From an uncultured Actinomycetes bacterium (GTDB lineage: Bacteria; Actinomycetota; Acidimicrobiia; Acidimicrobiales; RAAP-2), in assembly GCA_903828785.1 (NCBI GenBank), contig CAIKNP010000009.1, positions 1 to 64,000 of the forward strand: 64,000 nucleotides of DNA. Direction: 5' to 3'. Position numbers and translations under genes: made by a program. Shown piece by piece: positions 29,726 through 38,027 of this stretch. Each line of letters starts with the position of its first letter. Positions within the stretch are counted from its first letter, which is position 1. The notes beneath the pieces were generated by a model. That model was not told where the DNA came from and searched no databases. It was given only the letters and a program-made list of their open reading frames with translations.

Positions 29726-30549
29726 GAGGCTTCCAGATGATTTCTCTCATGAACGATACGCAATCCGTGAAGCGTTAGCCACGGTTCTCGATGAGAAATT
29801 GTTGTCGTAAAGGGAGCGATCACGCCGGCCAGGCCGCCGGTGGCCACGACGGTGGCCTCACCGATCTCGGCTTTGATGCGCGTAACCATGCCGTCAATCT
29901 GGCTGGCGAAGCCCAAGAGAACACCCGATTGAATGGATTCGGCGGTTGATCGGCCGATAACCGAGCGGGGCTCGACCAGTTCCACCGAACGCAGCGCCGA
30001 GGCGTGTTGGTACAAGGCTTCGAGGGAAATTGCCACGCCGGGGGCGATGGCTCCCCCGAGGTACTCACCCTTCGCGCTCACGACGTCAAAGACCGTCGCC
30101 GTTCCCATATCCACAATGATGAGCGCACCGGGGTAGAGGTCGTAGGCCCCGACGGCGTCGGCGATACGGTCAGCCCCTACCTCGCGGGGGTTGTCGTAGA
30201 GGATGGGCATACCGGACTTGGTACCAGGTCCGATGACCGTCAGCGGCAAATCGTCGAACCAACGCGTCGCCATGCGGCGCAACTGCGTCGTGACGCTCGG
30301 CGCCGACGAGCAAATGGCGATGGCGCTGATGGTCGCCTTGAGGTCCAGCCCCTCGAGCTCCAGGAGCTGGCTGAGCATCATGGCGTGTTCGTCGGGGGTG
30401 CGCTCCACTACGGTCGAAATGCGCCAGTGGTAGGCCAGGCCTCGTTCGTCGTTCGCTCGAGCAAATCCCCGAGCGCCCTCGGGGTGGTCAACGGGCCCGA
30501 AGAGGCCAATAACGGTTTCGGTGTTACCGACGTCGATGGCTAGCAGCAT
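29722..30549 (-). CDS. coaX: Type III pantothenate kinase
   Basis: MLLAIDVGNTETVIGLFG...GADRIADAVGAYDLYPGALIIVDMGTATVFDVV. Confidence 0.95.
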   Translation of the reverse strand: MLLAIDVGNTETVIGLFGPVDHPEGARGFARANDERGLAYHWRISTVVERTPDEHAMMLSQLLELEGLDLKATISAIAICSSAPSVTTQLRRMATRWFDDLPLTVIGPGTKSGMPILYDNPREVGADRIADAVGAYDLYPGALIIVDMGTATVFDVVSAKGEYLGGAIAPGVAISLEALYQHASALRSVELVEPRSVIGRSTAESIQSGVLLGFASQIDGMVTRIKAEIGEATVVATGGLAGVIAPFTTTISHREPWLTLHGLRIVHERNHLEAS

Positions 30550-30621
30550 GGTCGGTGGCGTACGTCAGCGTTGGCAGTCATAGTGTCCTTTTCCGTTCCG
30601 GCCCGTGATGGTGCCGTTCGG

Positions 30622-31089
30622 TCAGTGCAACGTTTCCAGTCTACCGAGCAGCGTCACCTCACCCTCGGCCATCGCCAAGAGGGCCTCGGTAACCAGATCA
30701 GATCGCAACTCCGCCAAGGGCGCCAGTACGAAGCGGCGCTGCCACATTCGCGGATGCGGAATGACGAGATCGGGTCGTTCGACTTCTTCGTGACCGACGA
30801 GCAGCACGTCGACGTCGAGGGTTCGTGGTCCCCAGTGCACCACTCGCTGGCGGTCCGCAGCCGCCTCAGCGGCCTGCGCCCTTTGGAACAACGCGTCGGT
30901 GGGCAGCGCAGTAGTGACTTCGAGAACGAGGTTCCAAAAGTTATCCTGTTCTACCCCGCCCCAAGGGGCCGTCTCGAACACGGAGGAGACCCGGTAATCC
31001 TCTCCCGCTGCCACCAGGCGAACGCCTTCACGCAAATACGCGCCGCGATCGCCAATGTTGGACCCCAACGAGAAGTAGGCGTTCCTCAC
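30622..31089 (-). CDS. folK: 2-amino-4-hydroxy-6-hydroxymethyldihydropteridine diphosphokinase
   Basis: YFSLGSNIGDRGAYL...FETAPWGGVEQDNFWN...GPRTLDVDVLLVG...PHPRMWQRRFVLAPL. Confidence 0.95.
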   Translation of the reverse strand: MRNAYFSLGSNIGDRGAYLREGVRLVAAGEDYRVSSVFETAPWGGVEQDNFWNLVLEVTTALPTDALFQRAQAAEAAADRQRVVHWGPRTLDVDVLLVGHEEVERPDLVIPHPRMWQRRFVLAPLAELRSDLVTEALLAMAEGEVTLLGRLETLH

Positions 31090-31454
31090 TAGCCTCGACG
31101 CTGCGTGGTCGAGGCCCCCACCGAGGCCACCTGCTGGGCCACGGGCGGAAGCAACTTGCGCACGGTCACCGTCGCCGCTTCAATGGCGGGATCACTCGCT
31201 AGCAGCGCCTCGGCAACGCGGTAGACCAGGGTCTCGAGTAGGACAAACTGACCGTCAACGACGACGGCCTGGGCCAGGGCCAGCAGGGCGGCGTAGTTGG
31301 TGGTGAGTGTGAGGTCGTCACGGGAAGCGGCCTCGGCGAAGGAACGCTCGACCACCAGGTCCAGGCTCAGCGATTGGGGCCGTTCGCGTTCGAAGGCCAG
31401 GGCGCCGACCACGGCGTCCACGCGCAAATCGAGCAGTTCAATACGGTCGGTCAC
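31089..31454 (-). CDS. folB: Dihydroneopterin aldolase
   Basis: MTDRIELLDLRVDAVVGALAFERERPQSLSLDLVVE...TTNYAALLALAQAVV...LLETLVYRVAEALL. Confidence 0.93.
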   Translation of the reverse strand: MTDRIELLDLRVDAVVGALAFERERPQSLSLDLVVERSFAEAASRDDLTLTTNYAALLALAQAVVVDGQFVLLETLVYRVAEALLASDPAIEAATVTVRKLLPPVAQQVASVGASTTQRRG

Positions 31455-31948
31455 GGCGAGGGGGGGAGATCACTCAGTATTGCTCGGCCGTCGGGTCCCA
31501 AGGTTCGCTTGAAGAGTCGTTCGATCAGGGCGATGGCCGTGGGGATGTTCGGGGCTTTTTTACTCCACACCAGGTACCCGGCCAAGACCCCGAGGAGGCG
31601 ATCAGATACTTCGTCGCCGTGCAGCAACGCCACCGACTGATTCTCCACCGAACGCGCGAGGTCCTCAAAGCACGATTCGAGTACCAAGTGCTGTTGGGGA
31701 CCGCCCCGGAGCACGTAGTGACTCATCGTAAGACCGCGATCGGAGTAGGACTCCACCTGCTGCGTGGAGGGGAGAATGGAAATGATGCGCGTAAAGCCCT
31801 GATGCTTGAGCCACAGGATTTCCTCGTCGCGACGTACCTTGCGGTGCACCGCGGTGGTGCCCCCGGGTCGCTCGGAAACGGCTAGGACGCCCTTGAAGAC
31901 CCAGGTAAAAGAACGCGGCTCTATGCCGGCTGACCATTTACCTCTCAC
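31451..31948 (-). CDS. Dual-specificity-phosphatase-like protein lacking catalytic Cys, encoded in the folate operon
   Basis: GTG start overlaps folP stop (GTGA). WVFKGVLAVSERPGG...EEILWLKHQGFTRIISILPS...VALLHGDEVSDRLLGVLAGYLVW; HGDEVSDR in the HCX5R position. Confidence 0.7.
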   Translation of the reverse strand: MRGKWSAGIEPRSFTWVFKGVLAVSERPGGTTAVHRKVRRDEEILWLKHQGFTRIISILPSTQQVESYSDRGLTMSHYVLRGGPQQHLVLESCFEDLARSVENQSVALLHGDEVSDRLLGVLAGYLVWSKKAPNIPTAIALIERLFKRTLGPDGRAILSDLPPSP

Positions 31949-32745
31949 GAACCAACCTCCACTACCGGACGAACCAGTAGTTCTCGTACTTGTGCCAACG
32001 CCACTACGTCGTGCACTCGAACCATACTCGCCCCCTGCGTGAGGGCCCAAGTGGCCGTCGCGAGTGAACCCTCGAAGCGATCATCAACCTCGAGCGGCTC
32101 CGGACCGGCCGTGGACAAGAAACGTTTGCGGCTCGTGCCAATCAGGACCCCGGCGCCCAGCGACGTGGCCAGGGTCACGAAGTCGGCCACGTGTCGCAGG
32201 AGACTCCAGTTATCCTCAGGACGTTTACCAAAACCAATCCCGGGGTCGAGCCACAGCTGTTTGACGCCGGCCGCACGGGCCCGTTGAGCCGTTTCCACGA
32301 GGGCCGCCGAGACCTCGGCCAACACGTCGTCGTAGTGCGGGTCTATCTGCATCGTTTGCGGCGTCCCCTGCGCGTGCATGGCCACGTAGCCCACCCCTAG
32401 CTCACCGGCGATTTCGGCCAGAACCGCGGCCACGTCATTGATGACGCTGGCGCCGCGGGCAACCGCCGCGCGGGCGACCTCGGCTTTGCGGGTATCGATA
32501 GAGACGGGACCGTAGGCGGCGAGGGCTTCCACGACGGGCAAGACGCGAGCCAACTCTTCTTCCACGTCAACCTCGAGGGCCCCCGGGCGAGTGGACTCAC
32601 CCCCCACGTCAACGATGTCGGCCCCCTCGTCAAAGAGGGCTCGTCCGCGCGCGATGGCGTCGGGGATGAAGGGAGTGCGCGTGGCGCCGAAAAAGGAATC
32701 GGGCGTAACGTTCACCACGCCCATGATGGACGGGCTGAGCATCAC
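31945..32745 (-). CDS. folP: Dihydropteroate synthase
   Basis: IMGVVNVTPDSFF...GADIVDVGGESTRPGA...WLDPGIGFGKRPEDN...GTSRKRFL. Confidence 0.97.
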   Translation of the reverse strand: MMLSPSIMGVVNVTPDSFFGATRTPFIPDAIARGRALFDEGADIVDVGGESTRPGALEVDVEEELARVLPVVEALAAYGPVSIDTRKAEVARAAVARGASVINDVAAVLAEIAGELGVGYVAMHAQGTPQTMQIDPHYDDVLAEVSAALVETAQRARAAGVKQLWLDPGIGFGKRPEDNWSLLRHVADFVTLATSLGAGVLIGTSRKRFLSTAGPEPLEVDDRFEGSLATATWALTQGASMVRVHDVVALAQVRELLVRPVVEVGS

Positions 32746-33317
32746 GTGTTGCGGCGTTGGTGAATGTACTGCAACGCCTCAGCCCGGTAGGCGGCGTCGT
32801 CACGAAACACGCCGCGCACGGCGGAAGTGACGGTGGACGTCCCCTGCTTCTTAACCCCCCGCATGGACATACAGAAGTGTTCAGCCTCAATTACCACCAT
32901 TGATCCGCGAGGAGTGAGTTCGCGTTCCATCGCTTCAACAATGTCGGTCGTCAGTCGCTCCTGCACTTGGAGTCGGCGAGCGAAACCCTCAACGAGCCGG
33001 GCCATTTTTGATAGTCCCGTGATGCGCCCTTCGGGACCGGGAAGGTAGGCCAGGTGAGCGAGACCGGTGAAGGGAACCAGGTGGTGTTCGCAGAGGGTGG
33101 TGAAGGGAATGTCGCGCACCATGACCATTTCGTCGTGACCGGCTTCAAAGCTAACGCGCAGGTGCTCACCGGGATCGGCGTCGAGACCTTCAAAGAGCTC
33201 GACGTACATGTCGGCCACGCGTCGAGGCGTTTCGAGTAGACCATTGCGCTGGGGATCCTCCCCAATGGCGTCGAGAAGTTCGGCGATCAGTCCCTCAACG
33301 CGATCGCGGTCGATCAT
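32742..33317 (-). CDS. folE: GTP cyclohydrolase I
   Basis: MVMVRDIPFTTLCEHHLVPFTGLAHLAYLP...SKMARLVEGFARRLQVQERLT. Confidence 0.97.
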   Translation of the reverse strand: MIDRDRVEGLIAELLDAIGEDPQRNGLLETPRRVADMYVELFEGLDADPGEHLRVSFEAGHDEMVMVRDIPFTTLCEHHLVPFTGLAHLAYLPGPEGRITGLSKMARLVEGFARRLQVQERLTTDIVEAMERELTPRGSMVVIEAEHFCMSMRGVKKQGTSTVTSAVRGVFRDDAAYRAEALQYIHQRRNT

Positions 33318-33886
33318 TACTTCGTCTCACCGACGTAGGTGTAAATGCCGTCTAGGTTGCGGTAGCGCTCGTTTACGTCGAGGCCGTAGCCCACGACGAA
33401 GTCGGCGGGGATGGAGAAGCCCACGTACTTGATGTCTTGCTCCACCCGCTGCATGCCTTCTTTAAAGAGCAGGGCGCAAATTTCAATACTGCGCGGGCTA
33501 CGCGCGCCGAGGTACTGGCGTAAATAGTTGAGGGTTAGTCCAGAATCAACGACGTCTTCGATGATGAGCACGTCGCGATTGCTGATGTCCACGTCGAGAT
33601 CCTTCACGATGCGCACGACCCCGGAGGTTTTGGTGGCCGCGCCGTAGGAAGAGACGGCCATGAAATCAATTTGAATGGGCAATTCAATTGACTTCATGAT
33701 TTCCGCCATGAAATTGACCGCTCCCTTTAGGACGCCAACGAGCAAGGGGGGGTTACCGGCGTAGTCCCTCGTGATCTCCTGGCCGAGTTGGGCTACCCGT
33801 TCGCGCAACTGCTGGGGCGAGACAATCATGCGCCCCAGTTCGGGAGCGGCCCAGTGGGAGGAAAGGTCGTCGGCGTGCGAAGTCAT
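33317..33886 (-). CDS. hpt: Hypoxanthine phosphoribosyltransferase
   Basis: PLLVGVLKGAVNFMAEIMKSIELPIQIDFMAVSSYG...VLIIEDVVDSGLTLNYL. Confidence 0.95.
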   Translation of the reverse strand: MTSHADDLSSHWAAPELGRMIVSPQQLRERVAQLGQEITRDYAGNPPLLVGVLKGAVNFMAEIMKSIELPIQIDFMAVSSYGAATKTSGVVRIVKDLDVDISNRDVLIIEDVVDSGLTLNYLRQYLGARSPRSIEICALLFKEGMQRVEQDIKYVGFSIPADFVVGYGLDVNERYRNLDGIYTYVGETK

Positions 33887-33908
33887 GAGCGAAATCGTAG
33901 TTGAGTCA

Positions 33909-34793
33909 CTACGTCAGCGTGAGGTGCTGCTCCCGGCGAGCGAGCCGCCGGCCACCTGAGAGTTCGCACGCCACCACCTCGCCGCGTACCACCGCGAGGG
34001 CTCGCTCGATTTCGTCGGCGCTGGGCGCGTAGTAGTCGCCCTGATCGACGGGGGTGGCGAGTGCACTGCGCAACCAGCGACGCAAACGCGCCGTCGGCCA
34101 GGTGCGCAACTCGCGACAATCAACCTCGTGCAGCGCCCGGGTTTGGTCGAGGGCGCTCAATTCGTCCAACCACGCCCGCTCCTCGGACAAAAGGGCCGAC
34201 TGGCGAGCGAGGATGCCGACGACGTCGCGATCCATCACCGCATGTACCAGGGGCAAAACCTCGTGACGAATTCGATTACGGCGAAAGCGCAGGTCTTCAT
34301 TGGACGCATCGATACGGGCCTCGACACCCTGAGCAGCCACGAAGGCGTGCAAATCCTTGCGGCGAACCCGCAGCAGTGGCTTGCTGCTTCGAGGGTTCAT
34401 CGGGGCTAAACCATCGACGCCCGCCCCGCGAAAGAGGTTGAGCAAAATCGTCTCGGCCAAGTCGTCCATGGTGTGCCCAGTGAGGGCGCCGCGGGGCAGG
34501 ACGTCGCGCCGAGCCTGGCGCGCACGATGTTCAAAGTTCGGTCCCGGTGCCACCTCCAGGTCGTGGAGAACGAAGGGGATGTTGCGCTGGGCGCAAAATG
34601 CGGCCACGTAGGCGGCGTCGAGGCCACTCTCGACCCGGGCGTGGTGATCGACGTGGTGCACGGTCACGACCAAAGCGGCGGCCCGGGCCAAGAGCAGCAG
34701 TGCCATGGAATCGGGACCGCCGGAGACGGCCACGTTGACGCTCTGCCCCGCTTCGGGGAAGTCACAAAGAGCCAGCAGTTCGTGGTCGTTCAC
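33909..34793 (-). CDS. tilS: tRNA(Ile)-lysidine synthase
   Basis: VNVAVSGGPDSMALLLLA PP-loop, GHTMDDLAETILLNLFRGAGVDGLAPM, RNRIRHEVLP. Confidence 0.93.
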   Translation of the reverse strand: MNDHELLALCDFPEAGQSVNVAVSGGPDSMALLLLARAAALVVTVHHVDHHARVESGLDAAYVAAFCAQRNIPFVLHDLEVAPGPNFEHRARQARRDVLPRGALTGHTMDDLAETILLNLFRGAGVDGLAPMNPRSSKPLLRVRRKDLHAFVAAQGVEARIDASNEDLRFRRNRIRHEVLPLVHAVMDRDVVGILARQSALLSEERAWLDELSALDQTRALHEVDCRELRTWPTARLRRWLRSALATPVDQGDYYAPSADEIERALAVVRGEVVACELSGGRRLARREQHLTLT

Positions 34794-34827
34794 GCGCTAA
34801 GCCTAGAACTCGACCTCGGACTGGGAT

Positions 34828-34850
34828 TTGATAATGATTCTCATTCTCAA
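34828..34850. promoter_or_regulatory. Fur-family (probably Zur) operator
   Basis: TTGATAATGATTCTCATTCTCAA imperfect palindrome 13 bp upstream of the ZIP transporter, which overlaps a Fur-family regulator gene. Confidence 0.8.
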
Positions 34851-34863
34851 ATAAGGTGGCAGA

Positions 34864-35604
34864 ATGCACGTCGCCCTGCTGTACGCCGCCCTCACTGGCG
34901 TGGCCACGGCCATCGGTGGGATGCTGGCCCTGCGAACCCGCGATCGATTGCACCTCATCCTTGGCCTCGCGGCTGGTCTCATGCTCGGTCTGGTCGGCTT
35001 CGATCTACTCCCCAGCGTCTTTGCGTTGGATCATCGCAGCCTTGGTCACGTTCCCGTCGTCGCCCTGTGCTTCATTGGAGGCTTTGTCCTCCTGCACTTA
35101 GTGGAGCGCATGTTCGCCACCCACGAACCCAGCGAGTCGGAATACGAATCGCATTCCCAGCACCACCACGCGGGAGCGGGAACGGCCACCGGTATCGCCA
35201 TGATTGGGCACGTGTTCTTGGACGGCGTGGGCATAGGTGCGGCCTTTCACGTGAGCACGGGGCTGGGTCTCGCGGTCTTCGTGGCCCTGATGGTGCACGC
35301 CTTCAACGACGGACTCAATACCGTCACCTTTCTCATCCGCGCGCATCGCTGGACCACTCGTGCCCGTTGGCTGCTCGCGGTGGACTTCCTCTCGCGCGTT
35401 GGTGGCGCGGCCTTCGGCTCCTACTTTCTCCTCAATTCCTCCTTCGTCGCCATTTACCTTGCTCTGTTTTCGGGCTTCGTCATCTACATCGCTACCTCGC
35501 ACATCTTGCCCGAAGCACACTCCAATCACCCCTCGCGTTGGACCGTGGTGATGACCATCATTGGCGTTCTCGTGATGTGGGGAGTCGTCGCCCTTGGCGC
35601 GTAA
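34864..35604 (+). CDS. ZIP-family metal transporter
   Basis: Multi-TM, His-rich loop SQHHHAGAG, IGHVFLDGVGIGAAFHVSTGLGLAVFVALMVHAFNDGLNTVTF. Confidence 0.85.
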   Translation: MHVALLYAALTGVATAIGGMLALRTRDRLHLILGLAAGLMLGLVGFDLLPSVFALDHRSLGHVPVVALCFIGGFVLLHLVERMFATHEPSESEYESHSQHHHAGAGTATGIAMIGHVFLDGVGIGAAFHVSTGLGLAVFVALMVHAFNDGLNTVTFLIRAHRWTTRARWLLAVDFLSRVGGAAFGSYFLLNSSFVAIYLALFSGFVIYIATSHILPEAHSNHPSRWTVVMTIIGVLVMWGVVALGA

Positions 35605-35968
35605 AACCGTCGACATCGTCGTGGGCGCGCTACGTGCCGGCGAGGGCTTCACCACGGCCCAAGCGGTGCACTCACGCGCCATTGCCCTGGGTCACAGTGT
35701 CTCCGTCGCGACCGTGTACCGAACCCTTCGCTTGCTGGCCGATGCTGGCACGGTCGACCAGATGGTTGGCGACGACGCGCAGCTGCGCTATCGCTTCTGC
35801 GGTGACGCCCACCACCACCACCTCGTCTGTCGCTCCTGCGGCCTCACGCTGGAGGTGGAGGCCGCCGTCATCGAAAACTGGACGAATGAGATGGCCCAGG
35901 CCCGTGGCTTCGTTGACGTTCGCCACATCCTCGAAATTTCTGGCGTGTGTTCGACGTGCTCCGCGTAA
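35594..35968 (+). CDS. Fur-family metalloregulator (Zur-like)
   Basis: SVATVYRTLRLLADAGTVDQM...HHHHLVCRSCGLTLEVE...CSTCSA. Confidence 0.92.
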   Translation: MARKTVDIVVGALRAGEGFTTAQAVHSRAIALGHSVSVATVYRTLRLLADAGTVDQMVGDDAQLRYRFCGDAHHHHLVCRSCGLTLEVEAAVIENWTNEMAQARGFVDVRHILEISGVCSTCSA

Positions 35969-36753
35969 GTCTCGTCCAACAGTTCCGCCACGGGCTGCCG
36001 GTCTACCCCATCGAGCCCTTCTTAGCCTTTGGGGTCGACGCCTTTCTCACGGGTCGGCCCGGTGGCGTTAGCCTCGCCCCCTACGCCGAATTGAACCTCG
36101 GACTACACGTGGGAGATGAAGCGGCCAGGGTCGAAGAGAATCGGCGACGAGTAGCCCTCGCCGCCGACGTCGCCATCACGGAGCTCGTCTTCACCCAGCA
36201 GGTGCACGGAGCCGACGTGAACCTCGTCACTAGCCCGTCCACCTTCATCGGTGACGCGCTCATCACCAGGACTGACGATCTCGCCCTCGCAGTCCTCGCC
36301 GCCGATTGCATCCCCTTGCTGGTCGCCGATTCCTTTTCGAATCAGTTCGCCCTTATTCACGCCGGCTGGCGAGGTCTCGCCGCGGGGGTCATCGCCCGCA
36401 CACTGTCGCACTTTCCCGACCCGACGACCCTGCACGTCTTCCTCGGGCCCAGCATTTCCGCAGCGGCGTACCAGGTGGGTGCCGAAGTGGCCACGCACTT
36501 TGCCAGCATTCCGGGGGCCGTGGTGGACGACGTGAGTCCCGACGACCAGCCACGCTTTCGCCTCGACGTCGCCGGCGTCGCCCGTGATCAACTTCGGCAC
36601 ATTGGTGTGCCCGTCGCCCAGACCTACCTCAGCGACACCACTACTGATGGTGGGGCGACCTTCTTTAGTGACCGGGCCCAGCGTCCAACTGGACGTTTCG
36701 CGCTCGTGGCTCGCCGTGCGTCCTACGATTACGCCATGGGAGTGGAGCAATGA
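35947..36753 (+). CDS. pgeF: PgeF/YfiH-family multicopper-oxidase-like protein
   Basis: LVFTQQVHGADV, AVLAADCIPLLVAD, IHAGWRGLAAGV, LGPSISAAAYQVG. Confidence 0.93.
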   Translation: MFDVLRVSLVQQFRHGLPVYPIEPFLAFGVDAFLTGRPGGVSLAPYAELNLGLHVGDEAARVEENRRRVALAADVAITELVFTQQVHGADVNLVTSPSTFIGDALITRTDDLALAVLAADCIPLLVADSFSNQFALIHAGWRGLAAGVIARTLSHFPDPTTLHVFLGPSISAAAYQVGAEVATHFASIPGAVVDDVSPDDQPRFRLDVAGVARDQLRHIGVPVAQTYLSDTTTDGGATFFSDRAQRPTGRFALVARRASYDYAMGVEQ

Positions 36754-38027
36754 ACCGCGCGCAGCGTTTCACTTATCGCGGTATGGACGTCGTGGGGGAC
36801 GAGCTGATTGGTCACTACGATCTCGACGGCGTCACCTTCACCGAGCGAGTCAGCGTGACCGACGGTGACCTCACCCTTCCCGCGAGCCGCGCCCTCGCCG
36901 GTCTCTGGTATCTCCTCGCCGGTCTCTCCTACTACAAGGCCGGGGCCGCCCAGGTCGTCGACTTCGGTGATCAGCCGGTCGGCGCTCACGGCCGCGCGCT
37001 CCTCGAGGCAGCCCTGCTCGACGGATTGGGCGAGTTCGCCTACCGCAACGACCTTGACCTCAGTGACGTGGTCTTCGAGGGTGGTCTCGCCCTCGAGCCC
37101 GTCGCCTACGCCGGGCTCCCCGAGCGAGTCCTCATCCCCTTTGGTGGTGGAATCGACTCAGTGGTGACCGTCGCCGCCTTAGCCCACCTCGATCGACGCC
37201 TCTTCGTGGTGAGTCCCGCGAGTGGGCGTTTTGCGCCCCTCGAGGAGTGCGCCGCGCTCACCGGGCTGCCGGTAGCGCGCGTGGAGCGGCAAATCGATTT
37301 AGCGGGTCTGCGCGCCAAGCGCACTTTCTTCAATGGTCACGTGCCCGTCACCGCGATGGTCACCCTGCTCGCGTGCATCCAGGCCGTCTCGCAGCAGTGT
37401 CACGGGGTGGCAATGAGCAACGAGCACTCCGCCTCCGTGCCCAACCTGCACTGGCGAGGTCGGGCCGTTAACCACCAGTGGAGTAAGTCGCTCGAAGCCG
37501 AACTTCTCATCGCTGGGGCAGTGGCCGAACGCATCGGTGACGATTTCGTCGTCGCCAGCTTCTTGCGCGACCGCAGTGAGATCTGGGTAGGTCAGCAATT
37601 CGCGACGCTCACCGACTTTCACGCGGTCTTTCGATCCTGCAACCGAGCCTTCCGGCAAAACGCCGCTGACCGAGCCGCCCAGTGGTGCGGTGAGTGCGAC
37701 AAGTGTCTGTTTATCAACCTCGTCCTCGCACCCTTCCTGTCGCGTACAGAACTGCGCACTATTTTCGCCAGCGAACCACTGGCCAATCCCGCCCTCGAGG
37801 CTCAACTCGCCACGCTGGTGGGACTGGGGCGAGAGGTCAAGCCCTTCGAGTGCGTCGGTGACCCCGACGAGAGCGCCAGCGCCCTCGTGGAAGTGTCGCG
37901 CCTCGCGGCGTGGTCCGACGTGGCGATCCTGGCGGACTTAGCCCAGCGCGTCCACCCCGAGCGCAGCTTCCGCGAACTCCTTCAGCCGCAAGGAGCCAGC
38001 CGTGTCCCGGCTCACTGGCTTCGCTGA
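36750..38027 (+). CDS. murL: MurL-like UDP-MurNAc-L-Ala-L-Glu epimerase
   Basis: PP-loop-like LIPFGGGIDSVVTVAAL, NEHSASVPNLHWRGRAVNHQWSKSLEAE, WCGECDKCLFINLVLAPFL; immediately upstream of a MurD. Confidence 0.78.
   Translation: MNRAQRFTYRGMDVVGDELIGHYDLDGVTFTERVSVTDGDLTLPASRALAGLWYLLAGLSYYKAGAAQVVDFGDQPVGAHGRALLEAALLDGLGEFAYRNDLDLSDVVFEGGLALEPVAYAGLPERVLIPFGGGIDSVVTVAALAHLDRRLFVVSPASGRFAPLEECAALTGLPVARVERQIDLAGLRAKRTFFNGHVPVTAMVTLLACIQAVSQQCHGVAMSNEHSASVPNLHWRGRAVNHQWSKSLEAELLIAGAVAERIGDDFVVASFLRDRSEIWVGQQFATLTDFHAVFRSCNRAFRQNAADRAAQWCGECDKCLFINLVLAPFLSRTELRTIFASEPLANPALEAQLATLVGLGREVKPFECVGDPDESASALVEVSRLAAWSDVAILADLAQRVHPERSFRELLQPQGASRVPAHWLR

Noticed and set aside
34473-36071. 532-aa plus-strand ORF
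   Set aside because: Runs antisense through tilS and out of frame through the ZIP and Fur-family genes; Arg/Pro/Ser-rich artefact.
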